A DNA stretch of 64,000 bases. Origin: CAINVV01 sp037137375. Its GTDB lineage: Bacteria > Bacteroidota > Bacteroidia > Bacteroidales > Prolixibacteraceae. A program made the translations under genes and the position numbers. Below the pieces are notes generated by a model. The model ran no database searches. It saw nothing but the letters and a program-made list of their open reading frames with translations, and was not told where the DNA came from. Below, one piece after another: positions 15,887 to 24,610 of the stretch. Numbering within the stretch: the stretch's first letter is position 1; the number at the start of each line of letters is the position of its first letter. The stretch lies in NCBI GenBank assembly GCA_037137375.1, contig JBAXKJ010000009.1:88294-152293 (forward strand), in the 5' to 3' direction.

Positions 15887-16852
15887 TCAGCTTTTTGTCT
15901 CTTCACGATCATCTTTGAATTCGAACAGCCTGTTTTTTGGAGGAAGATAGTATACCCGGGGTTTTGTACCCAGCTCAGGCATCAGGTGATAGCCACCGTT
16001 CACACTCAACAGCTCACTCAAACGATGTGTTTCCTTCGTCGTACCATTTGTCACTGCATCCTGATTTTCGTCTCCGAAATAATAAACACCATTAGGACAG
16101 GCAGATACACAATAAGGCAGTTTCCCTTCGCGGAGCCTGTCGGCGCTGAAGAGGCATTTGGAAATCGTTCCTTTTTTTTGAGGCACGTTGAGTTCGATGT
16201 TGTATTCCTTGTCTTTGTCCACTTCAGCCATCAGCGGCTGCTCCCAATGGAACATCCTCGCAGAATAAGGACAGGCTGCGATGCAAAAACGACATCCAAT
16301 GCATCGTTCATTGTCGATTAAAACGATTCCATCTTGTCTTTTGAAAGTAGCATCGACGGGGCAGACTGCCACACAGGGTGGATTATCGCAATGCTGACAG
16401 GGCTTGGGCATGTAATAAGGAGCCGTATTGGCAGACTCCTGCATGATCAGCGTATTAATATGGTATTCGTATGGACGAAGATGGTGGGCTCCCTGACAAG
16501 CCTGAACACATTTACGAGCATTACGGCATTTAGAGAGATCGATGACCATTACCCATCGGTGACCAGCTAGTCCTTCCCTGCCCTGTTTCTGTAACCTGGA
16601 AAGATCCACCTTCAAGTCATTGATCTGGCTTCTAGGAACTTCAACAAGCTTATTATCAGCAGTCAACACCTTAACCATATCGTGGTTTGGTTTGGACTCC
16701 TCATATTTATAGCCACTGTAGATGGCTGCTCCTCCAGCCGCAGCCGCCGCTCCAACTAATCCAAATTTTTTAAAAAAAGTACGCCTTGAATTGGTACCTT
16801 CTTCAATTTTGTGGTTATTATGATGTTCTGTCTCTGAATTATTTTTGCTCAT
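15887..16852 (-). CDS. Tat-exported four-cluster ferredoxin (DmsB/PsrB-like) with two altered cysteine motifs
   Basis: The 321-residue periplasmic electron-transfer protein of the polyferredoxin family usually pairs with a molybdopterin catalytic subunit. The Tat signal is NSRRTFFKKFGLVGA (residues 21-35). The inner motifs are complete: Cys152, 155, 160, 164 and Cys184, 187, 190, 194. Both outer motifs are incomplete. The first has Cys109, Ala112, Cys115 and Cys119; the last has Cys233, Ser236, Cys248 and Cys252. In this fold each outer cluster would therefore lose one ligand. No molybdoenzyme or NrfD-like membrane subunit is encoded nearby. It is the first gene of the caa3 operon, suggesting a quinol or donor dehydrogenase link to the oxidase, which is inference. 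Confidence 0.85.
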   Translation of the reverse strand: MSKNNSETEHHNNHKIEEGTNSRRTFFKKFGLVGAAAAAGGAAIYSGYKYEESKPNHDMVKVLTADNKLVEVPRSQINDLKVDLSRLQKQGREGLAGHRWVMVIDLSKCRNARKCVQACQGAHHLRPYEYHINTLIMQESANTAPYYMPKPCQHCDNPPCVAVCPVDATFKRQDGIVLIDNERCIGCRFCIAACPYSARMFHWEQPLMAEVDKDKEYNIELNVPQKKGTISKCLFSADRLREGKLPYCVSACPNGVYYFGDENQDAVTNGTTKETHRLSELLSVNGGYHLMPELGTKPRVYYLPPKNRLFEFKDDREETKS

Positions 16853-17031
16853 ACAAGAAAAAATTTGTTCGTTTTTCGCTTTGGTTAAAACTACAAATAA
16901 TATTTTTTGTTTTCATCACAATTTAACAATTCAGGTTCATAAAAATTTTCAGTCCTCCTTCAATAAATATGTATTTTTATCTCGCAAGATTAAGTGCCAC
17001 AAAATATCCTGACATTCAAAAGTGATCTATC
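16853..17031. other. Divergent intergenic region between the oxidase operon and GH42
   Basis: These 179 bases, A+T-rich by eye, must hold the promoters of the minus-strand caa3 operon and of the plus-strand GH42 gene. I see no strong inverted repeat and no perfect Bacteroidota TAnnTTTG box, so no promoter is called. Confidence 0.5.
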
Positions 17032-19110
17032 ATGAAAAAAATTGCCTTATCGTACCTGATTATCCTTCTTTGTTTTTCCCTGAACGCCCAAAAGAATTTG
17101 AGCTATTTTCCTGGTAAGCAACTGATTACAACAGGAGTATATTATTATCCCGAACATTGGGACTCTACGCAATGGGATCGGGACCTTAAGAATATAGCCA
17201 GGATGGGGTTCGAATTCACCCATTTCGCAGAATTTGCCTGGGCTCAGCTGGAGCCTGAAGAGGGAAAATATGACTTTGCCTGGCTGGACAAGGCTGTAGG
17301 ACTGGCTGCCAAATACAATCTGAAGGTCATCATGTGCACTTCCACCTGCACGCCACCCGTTTGGCTGTCGAGAAAACATCCGGAGATATTATCTTTAGAC
17401 GAAAAGGGGACCAGAATGGACCATGGCTCCAGGCAGCACGCATCCTTCTCAAGCAGCTATTACAGGGCTTATTCGCTGAAAATGGTCGAACAGCTGGCCA
17501 AACATTATGGAAATGACCCAAGGATCTGTGGCTGGCAGATAGACAATGAACCACGGGTGTTTTTCGACTTCAACGCGGATGCACAGCAACGGTTTCGCAA
17601 CTGGCTTCAGCAGAAATATGGCACCATCAGTAAACTTAATGATACCTGGGGAACACTGTTCTGGAGCAATACCTACAGCGATTTTTCGCAAATCAACATC
17701 CCTTTACATACGCAATGGGGTATGAATCTGAATCAAAGGCTCGATCACTACCGGTTTGTGGCTTCAGAAACAGCGACATTCCTGGATGACCAGGCTTTGG
17801 CCATCAAAAAATTTGCTTCCTCCAGCCAATGGATAACGAGTAATTACATTCCGAATTACGATGGCGGTTATATTGGTAACAGCAAACAACTTGATTTTCT
17901 GACCTATACCAGATATATGGTCTATGGCGGATCCATGGGTATTGGGAAAAAAGGATATCGGTTGGGTGACCCGCTGAGTATCTCCATGGCGAATGATTTC
18001 TTCAGACCGATTTCTCCAATTTACGGGGTGATGGAACTGCAACCGGGTCAGGTTAACTGGGGAAGCATTAATCCTCAGCCACTTCCGGGAGCCGTCAGGA
18101 TGTGGCTATGGCATCAGTTTGCGGGAGGCAGCAATTTAGTTTGTACCTATCGCTACCGTGCGCCCTTGGTAGGTTTCGAACAATATCATTATGGAATAGT
18201 GGGTCCTGATGGCGTGACACCAACCCCTGGCGGACTCGAATATCAAAAATTCATCCAGGAAATTTCGATGTTGAGAAAAATTGCCACTCCTGAGACAGTT
18301 TTGCCTTTAGTTTACACTGCCAGAAGAACGGCAATCCTCTTTAACAATGAGAATATCTGGGGGATGGAGATGAATAAGCAAACCAACCAGTGGAATTCGA
18401 TGGCTCATATCCTGAAATATTATAAGCAGCTCAAGTCCTTCGGTGCACCAGTGGATTTTATCCGTGATCAGACTGATTTTTCCAAATATCCTGTCTTGAT
18501 TGCCCCCGCTTACCAGCAGATTGACAAGGGTTTGATCTCAAAACTACAGCAATATGCGCAGTCGGGTGGCAATTTAATTCTTACCTGCAGGACCGGACAC
18601 AAGGATCGGGAAGGACATTTGTGGGAGGCCAAATTCGCTGCTCCTATTTATAATCTGATCGGTGCGGAGATCGAATTTTATGACCTTCCAATGCCACATG
18701 CCGTAGATTCCGTGCTGATGGATGGAAAGAAATTTGCCTGGAAAACCTGGGGTGAAATTCTCAAACCTACTGCTGGAACTGAGGTTTGGGCGTCTTTCCA
18801 GGGAGATTTCTATGCAGGAAAACCGGCTGTCATTACCAGAAAACTTGGAAAAGGAACAGTCACTTACGTTGGCGTGGACAGCAACGACGGACTTTTAGAA
18901 AAATCAGTGCTGACGAAATTGTATAAGCAACTCCATATTCCTGTTGAAAATTATCCGGAAGGTGTTTCCGTCGAATACCGCGACGGACTAGGTATCGCAG
19001 TGAATTATTCGGATAAAACATACACGCTGAAATTACCGGCTGAGTCCAAAATTTTGATCGGTCAGAAGGAGATTCCAACGGCGGGCGTAACAGTCTGGAA
19101 AACAAGGTAA
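17032..19110 (+). CDS. GH42 beta-galactosidase
   Basis: This secreted glycoside hydrolase removes terminal beta-galactose and possibly related sugars. The 692-residue protein starts with a signal peptide ending at LNAQ. The TIM barrel opens with GVYYYPEHWD and MGFEFTHFAEFAW, both typical of family 42. The acid/base is Glu173 in WQIDNEPR and the nucleophile is Glu335 in VMELQPGQVNW. A trimerisation-type alpha/beta domain and a small C-terminal beta domain follow. The gene is isolated: divergent from the oxidase operon and convergent with the isomerase-like gene, with only one base between the two stops. Most GH42 enzymes are cytoplasmic, so export is a notable detail. Confidence 0.92.
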   Translation: MKKIALSYLIILLCFSLNAQKNLSYFPGKQLITTGVYYYPEHWDSTQWDRDLKNIARMGFEFTHFAEFAWAQLEPEEGKYDFAWLDKAVGLAAKYNLKVIMCTSTCTPPVWLSRKHPEILSLDEKGTRMDHGSRQHASFSSSYYRAYSLKMVEQLAKHYGNDPRICGWQIDNEPRVFFDFNADAQQRFRNWLQQKYGTISKLNDTWGTLFWSNTYSDFSQINIPLHTQWGMNLNQRLDHYRFVASETATFLDDQALAIKKFASSSQWITSNYIPNYDGGYIGNSKQLDFLTYTRYMVYGGSMGIGKKGYRLGDPLSISMANDFFRPISPIYGVMELQPGQVNWGSINPQPLPGAVRMWLWHQFAGGSNLVCTYRYRAPLVGFEQYHYGIVGPDGVTPTPGGLEYQKFIQEISMLRKIATPETVLPLVYTARRTAILFNNENIWGMEMNKQTNQWNSMAHILKYYKQLKSFGAPVDFIRDQTDFSKYPVLIAPAYQQIDKGLISKLQQYAQSGGNLILTCRTGHKDREGHLWEAKFAAPIYNLIGAEIEFYDLPMPHAVDSVLMDGKKFAWKTWGEILKPTAGTEVWASFQGDFYAGKPAVITRKLGKGTVTYVGVDSNDGLLEKSVLTKLYKQLHIPVENYPEGVSVEYRDGLGIAVNYSDKTYTLKLPAESKILIGQKEIPTAGVTVWKTR

Positions 19111-19111
19111 T

Positions 19112-20104
19112 TTATCTGAATTTGTTCACATAATTGAGGAACTTCTTCGCGGTAGCGTCCAGGTTGGCAATCGAACCACCACCGTCCAGGACTTCGCACA
19201 TCTCGTAGACCAGGTAACCCTGGTAGCCGATCTCTTTCAGGGCACCGATGAATGTTTCATAGTCGATGATACCCTCGCCTACGGCCGTTGCCCGCATCAC
19301 GGGTTTATCAGCCACATAATTAGTGAGCTGATTCTCATAATGGTACCTCGGCATTGTGACGTAATCGGCGATGATGGTGTTCACGATAAAGGGCTTCATC
19401 TTCAGTACCGAATTTCTTATTTCTTCTTTGGAAAGTCCTTCCAGCGTGGGTGACCAGGCATCCCAGCCTGCTTTGACATTGGGATGATTGATCTCTTTCA
19501 GCATCCAGTACATGGCGTCGTGGTGCAGGGCGATGTCGTGGTGGTTCTGGACAACCAACGTGACACCATATTTCTGAGCTTGTTTGGCAGCCATGGTGAT
19601 GCCCTCCACAACGAGCGCATATTGTTTATCGTAGGGTACGCCGGGGCGTTCATAACCCGTAAAAATCCGCACCATTTTGGTGCCCAAGTCATTGGCGAGT
19701 TCGGCAAGCTGTCCGATGTAGGCGGCCTGGATTTCGGTATGCGGGATGCCGGGTTTGTCGATTCCGGCCGTGAAATCGGAGTAACCGGCGAGTCCGACGA
19801 GGGTAAGTCCCAGTTCTTCAATTCGTTTCCTCAGCTTGGCCCTGGCGGGTTTGTCGTAGTCGATTAGCGAGAGATGAGGTCTTTTGGCCATCAGCATCAC
19901 TCCGTCGAAGCCCAGTTCTTTGGCTTTAACCAGAAATTCATCGACCGTTAATTGGGCTTGTCCGCGCCAGATTCCGGCATAACCGATGGAATGCAGGCAG
20001 GTTTTCACTTTGAAATCTGAGGCTTTCCCGGTAGGGATTGCCTGAGCATAAATAATAGAACAAAAGGATATTAACGCAAATCCGGTTAATAGAAGTTTTT
20101 TCAT
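19112..20104 (-). CDS. Exported sugar-phosphate isomerase/epimerase-like TIM barrel
   Basis: This is a xylose-isomerase-like/AP-endonuclease-2 superfamily protein of 330 residues. It has a signal peptide (MKKLLLTGFALISFCSIIYAQ), so it is periplasmic and unlikely to act on phosphorylated cytoplasmic sugars. Visible metal-site-type residues include His in VVQNHHDIALHHD, Asp in AGWDAWSP and the late Glu in YLVYEMCE. Such proteins are common in Bacteroidota sugar loci with undefined substrates. It is divergent from the alpha/beta hydrolase gene and convergent with GH42. Confidence 0.8.
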   Translation of the reverse strand: MKKLLLTGFALISFCSIIYAQAIPTGKASDFKVKTCLHSIGYAGIWRGQAQLTVDEFLVKAKELGFDGVMLMAKRPHLSLIDYDKPARAKLRKRIEELGLTLVGLAGYSDFTAGIDKPGIPHTEIQAAYIGQLAELANDLGTKMVRIFTGYERPGVPYDKQYALVVEGITMAAKQAQKYGVTLVVQNHHDIALHHDAMYWMLKEINHPNVKAGWDAWSPTLEGLSKEEIRNSVLKMKPFIVNTIIADYVTMPRYHYENQLTNYVADKPVMRATAVGEGIIDYETFIGALKEIGYQGYLVYEMCEVLDGGGSIANLDATAKKFLNYVNKFR

Positions 20105-20193
20105 GGTATTGTAATGCTTGAGGATTTTTCAGGACTACCAAGATAATAAATGCCGTTGATTTTGTATGTTTATGACAAATTAATTTCACCGTC

Positions 20194-21189
20194 ATGATTA
20201 AACGAATTCTTAAAAAGGTATTGGTAGTCCTACTCGCCGTCTTCGTACTTTTCGTCGTGCTGATGTCCATTCCAAGAATCTGGTCAGCCCTAAATCCGAA
20301 AAAAGCGCCGATGGGCTATTATTTTGAGACTCCAACCTTATTGGCACTCGTCACCGGACTCGAGTCATTGATCGACAAGGCTCCTCCTGTACCTGAGAAT
20401 GTTATCGAAACGAAAAACGTTGAATACAAGAATATCAATGGGAAATCCCTGCAAATGGATATTTATCAGCCGAAGGGGCTCACGAAACCCGCGCCATTGC
20501 TGGTATTTATCCATGGAGGAGGATGGAAAGGCGGTCAACGGTCAGATTATCTCGTTTACCTCACCCATTTTGCTAAACTGGGATATGTGACGGCAACAGT
20601 TTCCTATCGTTTGGTCGGCATTGCGCCCTATCCCGCCTGCGTCGAAGATATCAGGGATGCCGTTCAGTTCTTGTATCAGAATGGTGAAAAATACAATTAT
20701 GATCCGGACCGCATATGCCTGATTGGTGGATCTGCCGGTTCTCATCTGGCCATGCTGACTGGTTATGGGTGGACAAGAAAGGATGCACCTGTGGATACGA
20801 CTGCCGTAAAAGGCATACAGCATAAAATAAAGGCCGTTGTGGAAATTTACGGTCCGGTAGATTTTACCACCGAATATGCCAGAAACCACTCCCTGATTAC
20901 AGGTTTTCTCAAACACACTTACCAGGAAGCTCCCGAAATATTCGTCGAAGCTTCTCCGATCACCTACGTCAGCAAGAACTCCCCTCCCACCCTTATCCTT
21001 CAGGGCACCAGAGACATGCTCGTTCCCTGGACCCAGGCTGAATTGCTAAAGAAAAAACTGGATAGTTTTGGGGTGCCGAATGTTTACTGTCTCGTACCAG
21101 GATGGCCCCACACGATGGATATCGACCTCAGGGTGAACAAATATTTCAAGGCCTCTATGGCAGATTTCTTTGAGAAATATGTGAAATGA
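20194..21189 (+). CDS. Membrane-anchored alpha/beta hydrolase (BD-FAE/esterase type)
   Basis: The 331-residue serine hydrolase has an N-terminal hydrophobic helix (about residues 6-27). The oxyanion motif is HGGGW (about residue 109-113), the nucleophile motif is GGSAG, the acid is Asp in LQGTRDMLVPW and the base is His in GWPHTMD. These features fit carboxylesterases or acetyl/feruloyl esterases that trim ester groups from polysaccharides or small molecules. Its stop overlaps the start of the sirtuin gene by four bases (ATGA), so the two are translationally coupled even though one product is exported and the other cytoplasmic. Confidence 0.85.
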   Translation: MIKRILKKVLVVLLAVFVLFVVLMSIPRIWSALNPKKAPMGYYFETPTLLALVTGLESLIDKAPPVPENVIETKNVEYKNINGKSLQMDIYQPKGLTKPAPLLVFIHGGGWKGGQRSDYLVYLTHFAKLGYVTATVSYRLVGIAPYPACVEDIRDAVQFLYQNGEKYNYDPDRICLIGGSAGSHLAMLTGYGWTRKDAPVDTTAVKGIQHKIKAVVEIYGPVDFTTEYARNHSLITGFLKHTYQEAPEIFVEASPITYVSKNSPPTLILQGTRDMLVPWTQAELLKKKLDSFGVPNVYCLVPGWPHTMDIDLRVNKYFKASMADFFEKYVK

Positions 21190-21878
21190 AACGATTAGTC
21201 ATTCTTACCGGAGCCGGGATGTCGGCCGAAAGTGGCATCCGTACCTTCCGCGACTCCAATGGATTATGGGAAGAATATGATGTGATGGAAGTCGCCAGCA
21301 TCGATGGATGGCATAAAAATCCAGAGTTAATCCTTCGTTTTTACAACGAACGCAGGAAGCAAATGTTCTCCTGCGAACCAAATAAAGGCCACCTGCTGCT
21401 AGCTGAACTGGAGAAACATTTTGAGGTCCGGATTATTACGCAAAATATTGATAACCTGCACGAAAAAGCAGGCTCGTCGCATGTGCTTCACCTCCATGGC
21501 GAACTGACCAAGGCCAGGAGTTCCATCGATCCATCGCTTGTCTATACCATTGGTAATAAGGAGATCCATTTGGGTGAAAAATGTGCGAAAGGAAGTCAGC
21601 TGCGACCCTATATCGTCTGGTTCGGAGAAGCCGTTCCTGCCATGGACGAAGCTATTCCACTCGTTGAATCGGCTGATATTCTGTGTGTCATCGGCACTTC
21701 GCTCAATGTTTATCCTGCGGCCGGGTTGTTGAACTACGCATCGGCCGGCTGCCCGATCTTTCTGATCGATCCTGCTCCCCCATCTGACCTTCCCCGCAGG
21801 GTTAAAGTAATTGCCAAAGGTGCAGGTGAAGGCGTCGCGACATTTATGGCAGCAATTTTACCACAAAAATCTGCTTGA
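21186..21878 (+). CDS. cobB: Sirtuin-family NAD-dependent deacylase (class III, zinc-less)
   Basis: This cytoplasmic lysine deacylase uses NAD+. The 230-residue protein has the Rossmann signature TGAGMSAESGIRTFRD (residues 8-23), TQNIDNLH at 85-92 and the catalytic His104 in LHLHGEL. Tyr53 and Arg56 (YNERR) match the pair that lets SIRT5/CobB-type enzymes accept succinyl and malonyl groups. The structural zinc site normally made by two CxxC pairs is missing, with only Cys133 left in the shortened loop. The gene is coupled to the upstream hydrolase by a 4-base overlap and converges on the ceramidase-like gene. Confidence 0.9.
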   Translation: MKRLVILTGAGMSAESGIRTFRDSNGLWEEYDVMEVASIDGWHKNPELILRFYNERRKQMFSCEPNKGHLLLAELEKHFEVRIITQNIDNLHEKAGSSHVLHLHGELTKARSSIDPSLVYTIGNKEIHLGEKCAKGSQLRPYIVWFGEAVPAMDEAIPLVESADILCVIGTSLNVYPAAGLLNYASAGCPIFLIDPAPPSDLPRRVKVIAKGAGEGVATFMAAILPQKSA

Positions 21879-21915
21879 AAATATTTCCGTTCTCCTGGTC
21901 TTTGACTGATACACA

Positions 21916-23199
21916 TCACTTAGCAACAGCCGTTACTGGAGCAGGACTTTCCTTCGCCAGCTTCAATGCCTCCTCTTCATAAATATTGCCAGTCATCTCT
22001 CCCAGTGAGGTACGGCTCACATAGCTGTAACGATCGAAACTATTAAAATCTTCCTTTGTCAGCATATATCCGAAGGCATCATTGGTCAAACCAAACAGCA
22101 TCGGCTGCACTGTATTCATTTTTCTCTTGACATAAAATCCAATGTTGGGCAACGCCTCTCCCGGAATGGTCAAAATTTGTGCCTTTCCTATATTCAACAG
22201 GTTGATCCTGGTATTGATAGAAGAGAAATCATTGTCTTTGGCCATGTCCGCCGCGAGGGGCGAATGTTTGAAAACAAAACGCATTTTTTCTGAATCGATT
22301 GGAAGTTTTATGATCCTGGATGTGCAAAAAATAGTTGCATTCTCATCGGCTTTTACCGGTTCAATGATTCGTAAAGCCTCATCTGCCATGAGATTTCCGA
22401 TCCGGACACATTCTTCCCAATCGTTGGCTTCCTTTCCATTTTCGAGCCTGTTGTCGGCCGTTACCATCCCGCCTTGTGCGCTGTTCATGAAAATGGCCAT
22501 CCCGCCTATTTTCGATTCGACGCGGTCGTAAAGCGGTCCGCACAGATCAGGACTAATCAACTTGCGGTTAGTACCCAGGATTTCGGGGTGAGTAGCATAA
22601 TTAATCAACGTCGCAATAGGTTTACCTGCATTATTACCCGTAGTGGCAATTGCCTGAATCACACCCATCCGGGGATCGTACAACTTTGGAGCGTAGTAAT
22701 TATAGGCAATTTTTCCTTTGGCTTCCGCCACCGCTGTCCTGATGGATGCAGGCTCCAGTCTTGAAACCGCCTCATTGACAGCCTCCGCCATCTGTCTGAC
22801 ACACCAGTCGAGATATTTCAGATCGGCGGCGGTATTCCCCTTTTCATCCGAAAAGCCATACGCGTCCGGACAACTATGTGCATGAGTAGCGCCGATAAGA
22901 ATATTTTCAGGGGCAATACCTTTGATCAGCTTGCGGGAGCGGTCGCCCAAAAAGGCGGGCCATCCAATGTTATCCACACTGACAATGGCTATTCTTACTT
23001 TGCCTTTTTCCAGCACAAAAGCACGAACGGTCAACTTTCCCTTGATTCCTGTGGGAATTTCAGGAGAGCCCATTCCACCTGAAATCGGGATCAGGTGGTC
23101 TGGCGTAATGTCTCTCATGGCAGCCCCGGCCTTCAGTGTCTGGGCGTTTAGATTAACACCGTAAAAAAGCAATAATAAAACAAGCAGTCTGAATTTCAT
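21916..23199 (-). CDS. Neutral/alkaline ceramidase-family exported hydrolase (first paralogue)
   Basis: The 427-residue exported member of the neutral ceramidase superfamily (PF04734-like) comprises zinc amidases that cleave the N-acyl bond of ceramide, plus many uncharacterised homologues. The signal peptide ends near LNAQ. Zinc-site motifs are GATHAHSCPD and NYATHPEILG. It lacks the C-terminal Ig-like domain of full-length ceramidases. It is the last gene of a five-gene minus-strand run, 12 bases after the PHP gene, which in turn follows a second ceramidase-like gene. The true substrate may be another amide or ester. Confidence 0.8.
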   Translation of the reverse strand: MKFRLLVLLLLFYGVNLNAQTLKAGAAMRDITPDHLIPISGGMGSPEIPTGIKGKLTVRAFVLEKGKVRIAIVSVDNIGWPAFLGDRSRKLIKGIAPENILIGATHAHSCPDAYGFSDEKGNTAADLKYLDWCVRQMAEAVNEAVSRLEPASIRTAVAEAKGKIAYNYYAPKLYDPRMGVIQAIATTGNNAGKPIATLINYATHPEILGTNRKLISPDLCGPLYDRVESKIGGMAIFMNSAQGGMVTADNRLENGKEANDWEECVRIGNLMADEALRIIEPVKADENATIFCTSRIIKLPIDSEKMRFVFKHSPLAADMAKDNDFSSINTRINLLNIGKAQILTIPGEALPNIGFYVKRKMNTVQPMLFGLTNDAFGYMLTKEDFNSFDRYSYVSRTSLGEMTGNIYEEEALKLAKESPAPVTAVAK

Positions 23200-23211
23200 A
23201 AAAGCAATTGA

Positions 23212-24534
23212 TTAATAGAGATAAATTGGATTCGTATAGACCCATGGCAACCAATCCTTGCCTGGTTTAATTTCGACTTCGAGCCGGTAGGCGCCCTTTT
23301 TCAGTTCCTTGTCAAATGAATAGCTATAATCTTCATTGCTAGTCGTTTCGATTGTTTTGCCATCCTTAATCAGGATGAAACGCCCTGGAAATGGTGAAAC
23401 TGCTGTCAGCTTTTTGAGTTCGCTGATTTTGATGGAATCTCCCATCATACCCTTCATCTTGCCATCTTGTCCGGCTCCAAAAAAGCAGAAACCGGTTGCA
23501 TCAGCCAAAAATCTGAATGCGGTAAAGTGATGACCTTCAATAATATGATGTGAAATATTGCTCAGATTCAGGGAATCAGCAAAAAGGTAGTTCACCGAAT
23601 TATTGAAGGATGTTTCATAGGTATTAACGATCATCCATTTGAAAATCCACCCATTCTTATCGGGTTCATGAAGCAGCCATTTGTTCCAGAAGGAGACTTT
23701 ATAGATTCCAACAGGCTTAGTATCAATACCCATCAGTTGAATCCGGCCATCCGAAGTGTATTTTGCCCTGAAATTTACATTTTCATGCTCATCGACAGCA
23801 GAGAATCCGACGATTTTGCGATGGGTGTTGAGTGAATCCCACCGGGCCAAAATGGCGGTTTGCTTATCGAAAACAGTCCGGTATGCCCATGCCCGGTATT
23901 TGCTACCATTAATCAGGAAGTCAGTAAGAATAGGCCATGTAGTCGTTTTGGTCTTCACATTCGTGTGAAAATTATAAATCTCCATGCCCTGATAATAGGG
24001 GTTGGCCCAATTGTGTGGCTCTTCGGTATGTGCATAGAATACGATGCCTCCATGGTTGACCAATTGTTTCGCAACCGTGTCCTTATCCGTTTTCCAGTCG
24101 ACCACTCCGTCTTTCAAAGGCCAGGCATCGAAACCCTGCTTCTCACTTCCGGGTTCAAGGAGTATTCCATCATAAAAACCTCTTTTGTAACCTCTTGGAA
24201 AAGTATCCTGGTTTCCGTGCGGATGGTCCGTCAGGAAAATGAAGTTGATATTCCGAAGTTTTGCCGCATCGATCAGGTCGCTGATGGTCCCTTTGCTGTC
24301 GTGCGACCAGTAACTGTGCAGGTGCATTACTCCCCGGTAGGTTTTCAGATCCGTTACCGAAGGGCATTCTTTCTTCTTCAACTGAAAGGCCTCCACCTGT
24401 TTCTGGTATTGAGGGTAGGATACGAATCTGTGCCATATTGGTTTAGCAAACGCATATACCAACACGATCACCATCAACCCCAATAATGCCAAAAGAAAAT
24501 ATTTAAATAGTAACAGTAGTTTTTTTCTCATCAT
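23212..24534 (-). CDS. Membrane-anchored PHP-domain phosphoesterase-like protein
   Basis: I place the start at the ATG at 24534, immediately followed by a second ATG, because a good Shine-Dalgarno sequence (GGAGG) sits a few bases upstream; an in-frame ATG at 24564 lies before that site. The 440-residue protein has one N-terminal membrane helix (about residues 4-28), then a PHP metallo-domain with HLHSYWSHD and FLTDHPHG. Several later acidic and His residues include VDEHENV. A C-terminal beta-sandwich-like region (about 340-440) carries KTIETTSNEDYSY. PHP proteins hydrolyse phosphoesters with two or three metals. Here it is outside the cytoplasm, between two ceramidase-like genes. Confidence 0.8.
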   Translation of the reverse strand: MMRKKLLLLFKYFLLALLGLMVIVLVYAFAKPIWHRFVSYPQYQKQVEAFQLKKKECPSVTDLKTYRGVMHLHSYWSHDSKGTISDLIDAAKLRNINFIFLTDHPHGNQDTFPRGYKRGFYDGILLEPGSEKQGFDAWPLKDGVVDWKTDKDTVAKQLVNHGGIVFYAHTEEPHNWANPYYQGMEIYNFHTNVKTKTTTWPILTDFLINGSKYRAWAYRTVFDKQTAILARWDSLNTHRKIVGFSAVDEHENVNFRAKYTSDGRIQLMGIDTKPVGIYKVSFWNKWLLHEPDKNGWIFKWMIVNTYETSFNNSVNYLFADSLNLSNISHHIIEGHHFTAFRFLADATGFCFFGAGQDGKMKGMMGDSIKISELKKLTAVSPFPGRFILIKDGKTIETTSNEDYSYSFDKELKKGAYRLEVEIKPGKDWLPWVYTNPIYLY

Positions 24535-24561
24535 TTTTTCCTCCACTTTTGCATCCATTGC

Positions 24562-24610
24562 CAAATTATCACATTAACACATTAGCAAATTAGCACATTA
24601 TCACATTATG
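24562..24610. repeat. A+T-rich degenerate ACATTA/CACATTA tandem repeat
   Basis: The stretch repeats a 7-9 base motif, with ACATTA, ACACATTA, GCAAATTA, GCACATTA and TCACATTA one after another. It covers the gap between the ceramidase-like stop (24601) and the PHP start and runs into the last codons of the ceramidase-like gene. I recall similar ACATTAGCACATTA arrays between Bacteroidota genes; their function is unknown. It is not a CRISPR array, because there are no spacers. Confidence 0.7.

Noticed and set aside
23860..24486. Antisense open frame of 208 codons opposite the PHP gene
   Set aside because: Composition is that of a shadow frame; the PHP gene with a good ribosome-binding site occupies the other strand.
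24562..24610. CRISPR array
   Set aside because: The units are 6-9 bases, contiguous and degenerate with no spacers, and no cas genes are near.
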